Origin: CAXBNB01 sp040151475
Lineage (GTDB): Bacteria > Bacteroidota > Bacteroidia > Cytophagales > Cyclobacteriaceae
Reading direction: 5' to 3'
Length of the DNA stretch: 64,000 nucleotides
Assembly: GCF_040151475.1 (NCBI RefSeq)
Contig: NZ_JBDKWG010000097.1
Span: forward strand, 1 to 64,000
Shown here: positions 33,169 through 42,244 of the stretch, piece by piece
Numbering within the stretch: the first letter of the stretch is position 1
Layout of the letters: every line of letters starts with the position of its first letter
Notes under the pieces: generated by a model
Told to the model about the DNA's origin: nothing
What the model saw: only the letters and a program-made list of their open reading frames with translations
Database searches by the model: none
Made by a program: the position numbers and the translations under genes

Positions 33169-36078
33169 ATGAAAAGTATTAAAATTTATCTTCTGATTCT
33201 ATTGACCGCTTCGTTTTCTTATGGGATGCCGGAAGCCACAATAAACGACGTTTCACAGTCCTCCGAAAAAAAACCAGCCGATGATAAAATCCCTTTGAAT
33301 CCAAAGGTGAAATACGGCAAACTACAAAATGGTTTGACATATTATATCATGGAAAATCCAAAGCCGGAAGACAAGGTAGAACTTCGGTTGGTTGTAAATG
33401 CCGGATCAATTCTGGAAGATGATGATCAGGTAGGACTTGCCCATTTCATGGAACACATGAATTTTAACGGCACCAAAAATTTTAAAAAAAATGAGCTGGT
33501 TGATTATTTGCAATCTGTAGGAGTAAAATTCGGAGCACACCTCAATGCCTACACAGGTTTTGATCAAACTGTATATATACTACCTATTCCTTCCGACGAT
33601 GATGAAGTTTTAGAAAAAGGTTTTCAAATTCTCGAAGATTGGGCTCACAACGCCAACCTGGCTGGTGACGAAATAGACAAAGAAAGAGGTGTGGTATTGG
33701 AAGAATACAGAATAGGCCTTGGAGCCGGAAAAAGAATGCTCAACAACTACTTGCCTAAAGTAATGTACGGATCAAAATATGCTGAACGCCTGCCAATCGG
33801 CACAAAAGAAAACCTGGAAAATTTCGAATATTCATCGCTGAGAAAATTTTACAAAGACTGGTACCGACCTGATTTGATGGCTGTCATTGCTGTTGGTGAT
33901 ATTGATGCCGGCAAAATAGAGGAAAAAATAAAGGCTCATTTTTCAAAAATCAAAAGCCCATCTAAAGAAAGGGAAAGAAAGGAATTTCTGGTTCCAAATC
34001 ACGATGAAACTTTTATAGCCATTGAGAGCGACGTTGAAGCTCCATACGCCAATGTGAGCCTCATGTACAAAGACCCCAAACCTGTAGAAGATGTAACCAC
34101 ACCTGAGGGCTATAAGAAAATGATTACTATCCAATTGTTTTCCAGTATGCTCAACAGCAGGTTGGATGAATTAAGAAACAGTCCAAACCCTCCTTTCACC
34201 TATGGGGGTGGCTACTATGGAGCGTCCTGGTCACGCAACAAAAACGCATTTCAACTCTATGCCGGAGTAGCTGAAACCGAACAATTAACCGGATTGCGTG
34301 CACTACTTACCGAGGCTCAAAGAATCAAACAACATGGTTTTCAGGCCGGAGAGCTTGAGCGGGTTAAAAAATCTTTGCTCGCCGGAATGGAAAAAGCATA
34401 CAATGAAAAAGACAAATCTCAATCCGGCACTTTTGCGGATGAGATGATCCGTCATTTCCTGGACAAAGAACCTGCTCCGGGTATCGAATGGGAATTTGAG
34501 CAACAGAAAAAAATGTTGCCGCAAATAACCATAGCTGATGTTAATGGACTAATTGGTTCTTTTATTTCCGATAAAAATCGTGTCGTTATATTAACAGGCC
34601 CAGAAAAAGAAGGGTTGGAAAAAGTTTCAGAACAAGAAGTATTGGACTTGTTAAAAGAAACCGATGCTATAAAACTTGAAGCCTATGAGGATAAAGTTAT
34701 AGCCTCAACCCTTATTGAAAAAATACCCACTCCCGGAAAAATAAGCAATATCGAAACCAGTGAAAAACTGGACTTCACAACACTTACTCTTGAAAACGGT
34801 ATGAAGGTGACCTACAAAGTCACTGATTTTAAAAATGATGAAGTGCTCCTGTCAGGTTACAGTTATGGAGGAACATCTAATTACACTGATGAAGAATATG
34901 AAAAGACCAATTTGGCCAATAGGATAATCTCTTCTTCAGGCGTGGGTGAGTTTTCTAATGTTGACCTGAGAAAATCACTTGCCGGAAAAGTAGTGAATGT
35001 GAGCCCATACATTGACGGCACAAGTGAAGGATTGAGCGGCAATGCTACCCCAAAGGATTTAGAAACCATGTTCCAACTCATCCATTTGTATTTTACCTCT
35101 CCCAGAAAAGATGAAGATGCTTACAGTTCGTATGTTCAGCGTCTGAAAAGCCAATATGCCAATTTAAGTTCCAACCCCGAATACTACTTTTATATCAATC
35201 ATGGCAAATTTATGTCCAGCAATCACAAGAGGACTTTTCACCTGCCAACAGAAGAAGAATGGAACAATACGGATTATGATTTGATTTTGAAAAAGTACAA
35301 AGAAGCATTTGCAAATCCTGGGGATTTCAATTTGTTTTTTGTCGGGAATATTGAGGAGGAAAAATTCAAAACTCTTGTCAAAACCTATTTAGCAAGCATA
35401 AAAGGAATCGAACGAAAAGATAAAGTGGTAGATCTCGGAATAAGACCACCAGAAGGTACCTACGAATTGATTTATAAAAAAGGGCTCGATCCTAAATCAA
35501 TGGTGAAAATAAACTTCGGTGGAGAAACAAAATACGACACTAAAAAAAAGTATTACCTCAGTTGTCTTGGGGAAATTTTAACCATTAAGTTGATTGAAAT
35601 TATGAGAGAAGAAAAGGGTGGAGTTTATGGCGTAGGAGCTCAGGGCGGTATGTCCATCTATCCTTATGAGCAATTCAGTTTTTCGATTAGCTTCCCTTGC
35701 GGACCGGAAACAGCAATAGAATTAAAAGAATCTGCACTTACTGAACTAAACAAAATCATAGAGCTTGGTCCGGAAGAAAAAGACTTACAAAAAATCAAAG
35801 AGTCTCAAAGAAAAGAACTTAAAGAAAAACTAAAGCTAAATGGACATTGGCTCAACAAATTGGAAGGAGCATCTTTCATCAATCAGGAGCCATCAACCGA
35901 AAAAGAATTGGAAGAGAGAATAAATTCCCTTACTGCTACGGACATTCAAAACGTAGGAAAGAAATACCTGACTGGAGATTTTATTGTTGGAATGCTGTTT
36001 CCGGAAAGTTATGAATTGGAGAAACCTGCTAACCCTGATGAGACTGTAATCGAAAGTGAAACATCAAAAGATAAATAA
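33169..36078 (+). CDS. M16 (insulinase/PqqL-like) zinc metallopeptidase
   Basis: 969 residues from ATG 33169 (MKSIKIYLL) with a signal peptide. It has the inverted zinc motif HFMEH (GLAHFMEHMNFNGTKNF, about residues 93-97 of this protein) and the downstream glutamate in DKERGVVLEEYR. Four M16 domains are expected: the active N-terminal pair, and the C-terminal pair beginning around LDFTTLTLENGMKVTYK, which lacks the zinc motif. It is PqqL-like in the Bacteroidota sense, probably a periplasmic peptide-degrading enzyme. An upstream in-frame Met at 33112 is rejected because it precedes a second signal-like sequence. Confidence 0.92.
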   Translation: MKSIKIYLLILLTASFSYGMPEATINDVSQSSEKKPADDKIPLNPKVKYGKLQNGLTYYIMENPKPEDKVELRLVVNAGSILEDDDQVGLAHFMEHMNFNGTKNFKKNELVDYLQSVGVKFGAHLNAYTGFDQTVYILPIPSDDDEVLEKGFQILEDWAHNANLAGDEIDKERGVVLEEYRIGLGAGKRMLNNYLPKVMYGSKYAERLPIGTKENLENFEYSSLRKFYKDWYRPDLMAVIAVGDIDAGKIEEKIKAHFSKIKSPSKERERKEFLVPNHDETFIAIESDVEAPYANVSLMYKDPKPVEDVTTPEGYKKMITIQLFSSMLNSRLDELRNSPNPPFTYGGGYYGASWSRNKNAFQLYAGVAETEQLTGLRALLTEAQRIKQHGFQAGELERVKKSLLAGMEKAYNEKDKSQSGTFADEMIRHFLDKEPAPGIEWEFEQQKKMLPQITIADVNGLIGSFISDKNRVVILTGPEKEGLEKVSEQEVLDLLKETDAIKLEAYEDKVIASTLIEKIPTPGKISNIETSEKLDFTTLTLENGMKVTYKVTDFKNDEVLLSGYSYGGTSNYTDEEYEKTNLANRIISSSGVGEFSNVDLRKSLAGKVVNVSPYIDGTSEGLSGNATPKDLETMFQLIHLYFTSPRKDEDAYSSYVQRLKSQYANLSSNPEYYFYINHGKFMSSNHKRTFHLPTEEEWNNTDYDLILKKYKEAFANPGDFNLFFVGNIEEEKFKTLVKTYLASIKGIERKDKVVDLGIRPPEGTYELIYKKGLDPKSMVKINFGGETKYDTKKKYYLSCLGEILTIKLIEIMREEKGGVYGVGAQGGMSIYPYEQFSFSISFPCGPETAIELKESALTELNKIIELGPEEKDLQKIKESQRKELKEKLKLNGHWLNKLEGASFINQEPSTEKELEERINSLTATDIQNVGKKYLTGDFIVGMLFPESYELEKPANPDETVIESETSKDK

Positions 36079-36090
36079 GAATTGGTGTTC

Positions 36091-37317
36091 CTATTGAACT
36101 TTCAAACTCTGATTTTTAGGAGCCATAATCGCCGGATGGATTGATGCTAAAAAAGTGATCATAATGATGCACAAAGCGGTGTAAATGAAATCGGCAAGTT
36201 GAATTTCTACAGGGTAAGCAGTTAAAATAAGTGACTCACCTCCACCCATGGAAACAAGCCCGAAGGTTTCCTGAAGCCAGGCGATGGTCAGCCCCAGAAG
36301 CAAGCCAACTCCAGAACCTACAAATGCAATAATCGCTCCCTCGGACAAAAATATCCTTCGTATTTTATGCGTAGAGGCACCCATCGCAAGCAATACGGCT
36401 ATGTCTCTTCTTTTTTCAATCACCAGCATAGAAAGTGAAAAAAAGATGTTGATAGATGCTATGCCTATGATAAGAGAAAAGATCAGAAAAACCAGAAGTT
36501 TCTCTATTCTCAATATTTTATATAAATCTGCATGTTGCTGATCGCTGTTTAATACCCGGAAATCATCTCCTAAAACTGCAATCAATTGCTCCTGAACTTC
36601 GGCAACAGAAATGGCTCTATTGGTTGTTATTTCAAGACTGGTTCTCTTATCTCCGTAGTTGAGTAGATTTTGCGCAAAATCCAAAGGAACAAACACATAT
36701 TCATCATCATAATGCTGCTCTAACCTGAACACCCCACCCGGCATAATATTCGCCCTGCTAAAATAATTTGAAGGATCAAGTCCACCTGGCTTTACATTTT
36801 TTGGATAAAAAAACTGCAACGGATAAAAGTCGTCTTGCATGTTGATAGACAAAGCATACCTTATTCCATTTCCTAAAATGGCATATTGAACGCTATCCTT
36901 TCGAAAAGTAAACCGGCCATCAACTATGTATGGATTCATATTGCTGTGCTCGATGAAATTGTCACTGAGCCCTTTCATTTTTACCAACTTCTGAGACTCA
37001 TTGTATTTCAGCAGCACATTGTCTTCTATTACTTCCGTAATATTCTCTACTCCCGGCACTTTACTAATTTCTTTCAGTATTTCATCGGTGAGTACAAAAG
37101 ATTTGCCCTCCGCAGGAGAAATTGACAACTCCGCATCAAATGAACCATATATAGACCTAAGCAAACCTTCCATACCATTATATACTGACAAAGCTATGAT
37201 CAATGCAGCCGTAGCTATAGCAACCACCGCCATAGATATAATGGCTATTACATTGATAAAGTTTTTCTTTTTTTTAGAAAAAAAATATCTGTTTGCTATG
37301 AATAAGGGAAAGTTCAT
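36091..37317 (-). CDS. FtsX-like permease of the LolC/E type
   Basis: 408 residues. N-terminal membrane helix (NVIAIISMAVVAIATAALIIALSVYN), a large periplasmic MacB/LolC core domain (about 45-255), then three C-terminal helices (LLVFLIFSLIIGIASINIFFSL, the GAIIAFVGSGVGLLLGLTIAW segment, and the FIYTALCIIMITFLASIHPA segment). It fits the LolC/E lipoprotein-release permease layout; the ATPase partner LolD is not in the window. Convergent with the M16 gene (12 bp) and upstream of rbfA on the same strand in gene order. Confidence 0.9.
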   Translation of the reverse strand: MNFPLFIANRYFFSKKKKNFINVIAIISMAVVAIATAALIIALSVYNGMEGLLRSIYGSFDAELSISPAEGKSFVLTDEILKEISKVPGVENITEVIEDNVLLKYNESQKLVKMKGLSDNFIEHSNMNPYIVDGRFTFRKDSVQYAILGNGIRYALSINMQDDFYPLQFFYPKNVKPGGLDPSNYFSRANIMPGGVFRLEQHYDDEYVFVPLDFAQNLLNYGDKRTSLEITTNRAISVAEVQEQLIAVLGDDFRVLNSDQQHADLYKILRIEKLLVFLIFSLIIGIASINIFFSLSMLVIEKRRDIAVLLAMGASTHKIRRIFLSEGAIIAFVGSGVGLLLGLTIAWLQETFGLVSMGGGESLILTAYPVEIQLADFIYTALCIIMITFLASIHPAIMAPKNQSLKVQ

Positions 37318-37421
37318 GTAGCAGCCTAAATCAATTTATTGAAGGTTGTAATACCAGTGATGAAATGATATTTAAGTATTGGATAAAGATATAAATTTTG
37401 AATTGAATTTCATTACTCGTG

Positions 37422-37790
37422 TTATTCTTCATCCTGTGCAGGAGGTATATCCAAACCAGAAAGAATATCGTCTATCTTTTGAGCTTTTTCCTCTGTTTCA
37501 TCCAGAAAAAAAGCTATCTCAGGCACAATTCTCACTTGCTTTCCTATCTTATTTCCCAAGGCTTTCCTGATTTCCTTTTTATGCTTATCCAACAATGAAA
37601 TAAAAGCCGTTTTATCCTCTACCATCATCAAGCTGATGAATATTTTGGCAAAACTTAAATCAGGGCTGACTTCTACACCCATAACGGTGACAAAAGCATT
37701 GCCAACAATATGTCTGGCATCTCTTTGGAAAATTTCACTAAGATCTTTTTGAATTAATCCGGCGTATTTTAATTGACGTGTTTGACTCAT
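37422..37790 (-). CDS. rbfA: 30S ribosome-binding factor RbfA
   Basis: 122 residues, a single KH-like domain: RQLKYAGLIQKDLSEIFQRD, VTVMGVEVSPDLSFAKIFISL, and IGKQVRIVPEIAFFLDETEEKAQKIDDIL. It helps 16S 5' end maturation and 30S assembly, especially in the cold. A short gap separates it from the FtsX-like permease on the same strand, and the two may be co-transcribed, as is common in Bacteroidota. Confidence 0.96.
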   Translation of the reverse strand: MSQTRQLKYAGLIQKDLSEIFQRDARHIVGNAFVTVMGVEVSPDLSFAKIFISLMMVEDKTAFISLLDKHKKEIRKALGNKIGKQVRIVPEIAFFLDETEEKAQKIDDILSGLDIPPAQDEE

Positions 37791-38093
37791 AATGTATTTG
37801 AGATTCTTATATAAACGAACTTCCCACGGCTCCCAAAAATATATTGCGGCTGTGAAGTGTGTTACCCGGCTACATGCAGGCTCAGGCTGAAAAATATATG
37901 ATCGATGTTAATACGACAGCCTTCTTATAAGGTGCAAATATCCCGATAATTTTATATTTAATTTTAATATTGGTGTAATTTCGTTTGAATCTAAAAGTTA
38001 ACAGCATAATACACGTTCCAATTATTTTTAAATTCAACCATTGAATACAACTTTGCATTGTTCATTTTTCCATGCATTAACCAGCCTTAGCAC
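37791..38093. other. Intergenic region with divergent promoters
   Basis: About 300 bp separate rbfA (leftward) and the membrane protein (rightward). A CAACTTTG box at 38048-38055 could be the -7 element for the rightward gene. A GATATTTG box lies on the minus strand near 37934-37941, about 145 bp from rbfA. Both are one base off the TAnnTTTG consensus. No RNA gene or repeat is recognised. Confidence 0.3.
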
Positions 38094-39506
38094 TTGCTCA
38101 ATTTCTTTAAAATAAATGATCCCTATCGACTAGCATTCATATTCTTGTTGATGCTGTTGATAAGAATTCCCCTATTCTATATGGGTATTCCTATCATTAT
38201 TCCTGAGTTAAAATGGATGCTGATAGGAGAAGCCATCGCAGGAGGAAAAGATATGTACAAGGATATTTGGGATTTCACCGGGCCGCTTGCCGCAGGAGCA
38301 TACAGTATTATTCATCTCCTGTTCGGGAAAAGTGTAGTTGCATACCGAACTATTTCAATCATTCTGGTAATCATTCAATGTGGAATATTCAACAATCTCT
38401 TGCTCAAAAACAAGGCTTACAATCAAAACACATATATCCCGGCATTGCTATACATGCTGTTTATGCATACTTCTTTCGATTTCTTTACGCTTTCTCCTGT
38501 ACTGATGGGGATGACTTTTACGCTACTGGGTATCAACAACCTGTTTCAAAGAATGGACAATACAACCAGAGACGATCTTTTTGTCCGAATAGGTTTGTAC
38601 CTTGGAATTGCCACTTTATTTTATTTGCCATTCTTCTTCTACTTCATTGTCATTATCATTTCTTTACTTGTTTATACCGGCTCTATTCTCCGAAGAATTT
38701 TTCTTATGATGTATGGGTTCTCATTGGTATTTATTCTTACTTCTCTTTATTACTTCTGGTTTGATTCATTTGTTCTTTTTAGAATAGAATATATTGAATC
38801 CATTTTCAGCATTGAGCGATTTAAATATTTCTCATGGTCTCAATTTTTAGGATTAGCCTTTGTTCCTGTATCCATTTTTGTTGTGTCTTATTTCAAGGTC
38901 AAAACACTGGGTAGGTACATCAATTTTCAGGTTAAAATTCAAAATGTCATGTTGATGTTTATAATGACAGGTGTTCTGGCAATTCTGATTTCAAAAGAAT
39001 TTTCGATGTATCAACTCATTTATATCGTACCTGGGCTGGCATTTTTTACTGCTCACTATTTAATAGCGATGAAAAAGTGGATTCTTGCGGAAATGGTTTC
39101 CGTAATTATTGTTGGGGCTCTTTTGCTCAACCTACTATTCCCATTGAAACAATGGCTTTTCATCAATGAGTTTGTATCCTATGACAACCTCATCGTTAAG
39201 GAGACTCCTTATGATGCAATCACCTCTGAAAAAAAGGTCTTGGTAATCGGCGATCATTTAGACATTTATAAAAACAGCTCCTTAGCTACTCCATACTTAA
39301 ACTGGCAATTTTCTAAGTCACATTTAGAAAATCCGGACTACTATGATAACCTAACAGAGGTCTATCAAAACTTCAACAATGATCTGCCAGATGTCATAAT
39401 TGATGAAAAGGACATTGTTCCAACCTTATTTGATAAGATGCCTACAGTTGCATTAAAATACATTCAGCATTACAATATGAAGAATGTTTATTTGAAAAAG
39501 AAATAG
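38094..39506 (+). CDS. Polytopic membrane protein, conserved hypothetical
   Basis: 470 residues from a TTG codon at 38094; no nearby ATG fits and MLNFFKINDPYRLAF reads as a natural N-terminus. About 10-12 hydrophobic helices cover residues 15-360. A loop after the first helix holds PELKWMLIGEAIAGGKDMYKDIWDFTGPLAAG, with two acidic groups in a membrane-facing position as in GT-C glycosyltransferase-like proteins. A soluble C-terminal domain (about 375-470) follows. A GT-C role is a guess; I do not recognise a named family. It is adjacent to rpiB but convergent, so there is no operon evidence. Confidence 0.75.
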   Translation: MLNFFKINDPYRLAFIFLLMLLIRIPLFYMGIPIIIPELKWMLIGEAIAGGKDMYKDIWDFTGPLAAGAYSIIHLLFGKSVVAYRTISIILVIIQCGIFNNLLLKNKAYNQNTYIPALLYMLFMHTSFDFFTLSPVLMGMTFTLLGINNLFQRMDNTTRDDLFVRIGLYLGIATLFYLPFFFYFIVIIISLLVYTGSILRRIFLMMYGFSLVFILTSLYYFWFDSFVLFRIEYIESIFSIERFKYFSWSQFLGLAFVPVSIFVVSYFKVKTLGRYINFQVKIQNVMLMFIMTGVLAILISKEFSMYQLIYIVPGLAFFTAHYLIAMKKWILAEMVSVIIVGALLLNLLFPLKQWLFINEFVSYDNLIVKETPYDAITSEKKVLVIGDHLDIYKNSSLATPYLNWQFSKSHLENPDYYDNLTEVYQNFNNDLPDVIIDEKDIVPTLFDKMPTVALKYIQHYNMKNVYLKKK

Positions 39507-39548
39507 CTGTTGGATCAACTTTGGCCTTATCAGGAAAAAATCAAAGAC

Positions 39549-39977
39549 TTAGCAAGAAATCTTATTCACCCTGGTTTGGTGTCTGCCTCCTTCAAATTCA
39601 GCAGACAGGAAAGTATCCACCATGCTCTGAGCCAGATCATAATCCACAAATCGTTCGGGAATACAAATGATATTGGCATTGTTGTGCTGACGGGCTAAAG
39701 CAGCCAGATCAGTATTCCAACATAATGCCGCACGGATTTGTTGATGCTTATTTGCTGTCATGGCTACTCCATTGCCACTTCCACAAATCAATATTCCCAA
39801 GTCAAACTCTTTGTCAGCTACTGCATTTGCAACCGGATGAACAAAATCAGGATAGTCAACAGACTCAGGTGCATACGGGCCAAAATCTTTCACTTCAATC
39901 CCCTTCTCTTTCAGATATTGAGTTATCTTTTCTTTGTATGTAAACCCGGCATGATCACCTCCAATTGCAATTTTCAT
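39549..39977 (-). CDS. rpiB: Ribose-5-phosphate isomerase B
   Basis: 142 residues: IAIGGDHAGFTYKEKI, FGPYAPESVDYPDFVHPVANAV, ICGSGNGVAMTANKHQQIRAAL with the active-site cysteine, and HNNANIICIPERFV. It interconverts ribulose-5-phosphate and ribose-5-phosphate (or a related sugar such as allose-6-phosphate). It is last in the glyA-tatC-rpiB operon, 18 bp after tatC. The length is standard. Confidence 0.96.
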   Translation of the reverse strand: MKIAIGGDHAGFTYKEKITQYLKEKGIEVKDFGPYAPESVDYPDFVHPVANAVADKEFDLGILICGSGNGVAMTANKHQQIRAALCWNTDLAALARQHNNANIICIPERFVDYDLAQSMVDTFLSAEFEGGRHQTRVNKISC

Positions 39978-39995
39978 ATTGTCTTTTCTAAATAT

Positions 39996-40829
39996 TTATT
40001 CTTCTGCCTTCATCTTTTTATAAGTCCTTTTTGATATCAGCATGCTAAACTGATAAAGTCCAATTAACGGCAATGCTATCAGTACCTGGCTAAAAGGATC
40101 TGGAGGTGTAAGCATGGCTCCAAGAAAGAAAATAACGACAATACTATGTCTCCTATAGGTTTTTAACATATCAGGAGTAACCAGACCAGTTTTGGTGAGG
40201 AAATATACCACCATAGGCAGTTGAAACAAAATACCACAAGCCAGAACCAAGGTAGTGATAGTAGATACGTAAGACACCAAATCAAATTCGTTCAAAATAG
40301 TTGGAGAAACTGTAAAATTTGACAAAAAATTGATTGATAGTGGTGCAAGAATAAAGTATCCAAAGGTTATTCCTATTCCAAACAACAAACTAACATAAAA
40401 CACTGCACCTCTTGCTACACTTCTTTCATTGAGGTGCATCCCCGGGCTGATAAACCTCCAAACTTCCCAAAAGGCATAAGGAAATGCACAAATTAAACCA
40501 ACCACTAATGAGGTGGTAATAGCCATGGTGAACTGACCAGTCATTGTTCTATTTTGAATGATGAAAGGAAGTGAATCTATGCACAAACCCTGAGTTCCCA
40601 GCATATCAGCCAGTTTACACATCATCTTATAGGTCCAAAAATCCGTTTTGGCTGGAGACAAAATAACTTGCTCATATATTCTCTGAATAAATAAAAATGC
40701 GGCAATTGTAAATATTCCAATGGCTAAAACTGCTCGAATAATATGCCACCGAAGTTCTTCCAAATGGTCTAAGAAAGACATTTCCGCCTGCTCTTGTGGC
40801 TGTTCCTGAACTTCAGGCAAATTGCTCAT
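39996..40829 (-). CDS. tatC: Twin-arginine translocase subunit TatC
   Basis: 277 residues. It begins with the conserved MSFLDHLEELRWHIIRA segment, then six membrane helices, including the FPYAFWEVWRFISPGMHLNERSVA motif in the second loop. TatC is the substrate receptor for folded proteins carrying twin-arginine signals. It lies between glyA (10 bp) and rpiB (18 bp) in one operon. TatA is not in the window. Confidence 0.96.
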   Translation of the reverse strand: MSNLPEVQEQPQEQAEMSFLDHLEELRWHIIRAVLAIGIFTIAAFLFIQRIYEQVILSPAKTDFWTYKMMCKLADMLGTQGLCIDSLPFIIQNRTMTGQFTMAITTSLVVGLICAFPYAFWEVWRFISPGMHLNERSVARGAVFYVSLLFGIGITFGYFILAPLSINFLSNFTVSPTILNEFDLVSYVSTITTLVLACGILFQLPMVVYFLTKTGLVTPDMLKTYRRHSIVVIFFLGAMLTPPDPFSQVLIALPLIGLYQFSMLISKRTYKKMKAEE

Positions 40830-40839
40830 GCTCTAAAAT

Positions 40840-42120
40840 TTAAACTAGTTCTTTGTATAATGGAAACTCATGCATCCATTCATTCACCTGATTTTTGATT
40901 GCTGCAATATTATGGTCATCATCAGTATCTGACAATATAGAATCAATCAAATCAACAATTTTCACCATATCAGTTTCTTTCATCCCTCTGGTGGTCATTG
41001 CAGCCGTTCCAACCCGCATTCCAGAGGTAACAAAAGGAGATTTGTCATCAAATGGAACCATGTTTTTATTGACCGTGATGTCTGCCTTAATCAAGGTGTT
41101 TTCAGCCAACTTTCCGGTAAGTCCTTTCGATCTTAAATCTATCAAACAAATATGATTGTCAGTACCTCCCGAAATTACATGATATCCTTTATTCACAAAA
41201 GCCTTAGCCATTGCTCTTCCGTTTTTCTGCACCTGAATAACATACTCCATGTATTCGTCAGACAATGCTTCTCCAAAAGCCACCGCTTTAGCAGCTATCA
41301 CATGTTCCAACGGACCTCCTTGAGTTCCTGGAAATACTCCGGAATCCAATAGAGCAGTCATTTTTCTCAACTCTCCCTTAGGATTTTTCAGTCCAAACGG
41401 ATTGTCAAAATCTTCTCTCATCAGGATCATACCACCTCTGGGTCCTCTAAGCGTTTTATGTGTGGTAGTGGTAATTATATGACAATATTCCAACGGATCA
41501 TTCAAAAGCCCTCTGGCGATTAGCCCGGCAGGATGAGAAACGTCCGCCATCAATAAAGCTCCTACTTCATCTGCAATAGCTCTGAATCTTGCATAATCCC
41601 AATCCCTACTGTAAGCAGATGCCCCACAAATAATCAACTTAGGTTTCTCTGTCAATGCTGTCTCTTCCAGTTTTTCATAGTCGATAATACCTGTTTCCTT
41701 ATTTACTCCGTAGAAACTGGTTTGATACAATTTCCCAGAAAAATTGACAGGAGAACCATGTGTTAAATGCCCTCCATGAGAAAGGTCAAATCCCAATATT
41801 TTATCTCCTGCATCAAGAGTTGCTAACATCACTGCGGCATTAGCCTGTGCTCCCGAATGAGGTTGTACATTAGCCCAGGTAGCTCCAAATAGCTTCTGTG
41901 CCCTATAAATAGCAAGATTTTCCGTTTCATCTACGACTTCACAGCCACCATAATATCTTTTCCCTGGTAAACCTTCAGCGTATTTATTGGTTAACACGCT
42001 TCCTTGTGCCTCCATTACCTGAGGAGAAACAAAATTTTCTGATGCTATAAGCTCTAATCCTTCTTCCTGTCTTACCTGCTCTCGCTGAATTATGTCAAAT
42101 ACTTGTTGGTCTCTTTGCAT
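40840..42120 (-). CDS. glyA: Serine hydroxymethyltransferase
   Basis: 426 residues: LIASENFVSPQVMEAQGSV, EGLPGKRYYGGCEVVDETE, NVQPHSGAQANAAV, and TTTTHKTLRGPRGGMIL with the pyridoxal-phosphate lysine. It converts serine and tetrahydrofolate to glycine and methylene-tetrahydrofolate. First gene of the glyA-tatC-rpiB operon, with TAAATTTG 25 bp upstream. Confidence 0.97.
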   Translation of the reverse strand: MQRDQQVFDIIQREQVRQEEGLELIASENFVSPQVMEAQGSVLTNKYAEGLPGKRYYGGCEVVDETENLAIYRAQKLFGATWANVQPHSGAQANAAVMLATLDAGDKILGFDLSHGGHLTHGSPVNFSGKLYQTSFYGVNKETGIIDYEKLEETALTEKPKLIICGASAYSRDWDYARFRAIADEVGALLMADVSHPAGLIARGLLNDPLEYCHIITTTTHKTLRGPRGGMILMREDFDNPFGLKNPKGELRKMTALLDSGVFPGTQGGPLEHVIAAKAVAFGEALSDEYMEYVIQVQKNGRAMAKAFVNKGYHVISGGTDNHICLIDLRSKGLTGKLAENTLIKADITVNKNMVPFDDKSPFVTSGMRVGTAAMTTRGMKETDMVKIVDLIDSILSDTDDDHNIAAIKNQVNEWMHEFPLYKELV

Positions 42121-42144
42121 ATTATTAGTGGTTCATTTGGGCGG

Positions 42145-42152
42145 CAAATTTA
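42145..42152 (-). promoter_or_regulatory. Candidate -7 element for glyA
   Basis: TAAATTTG on the minus strand matches TAnnTTTG, 25 bp from the glyA ATG. No good -33 TTTG is seen. Confidence 0.35.
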
Positions 42153-42244
42153 CCTTATGAGAAAGTTTTTAGTATTATCATTGGCTATAAAATTTAGATA
42201 CTTATCAAATTAATTCATTAAATTAATTTAAGAAAGAATCGTTT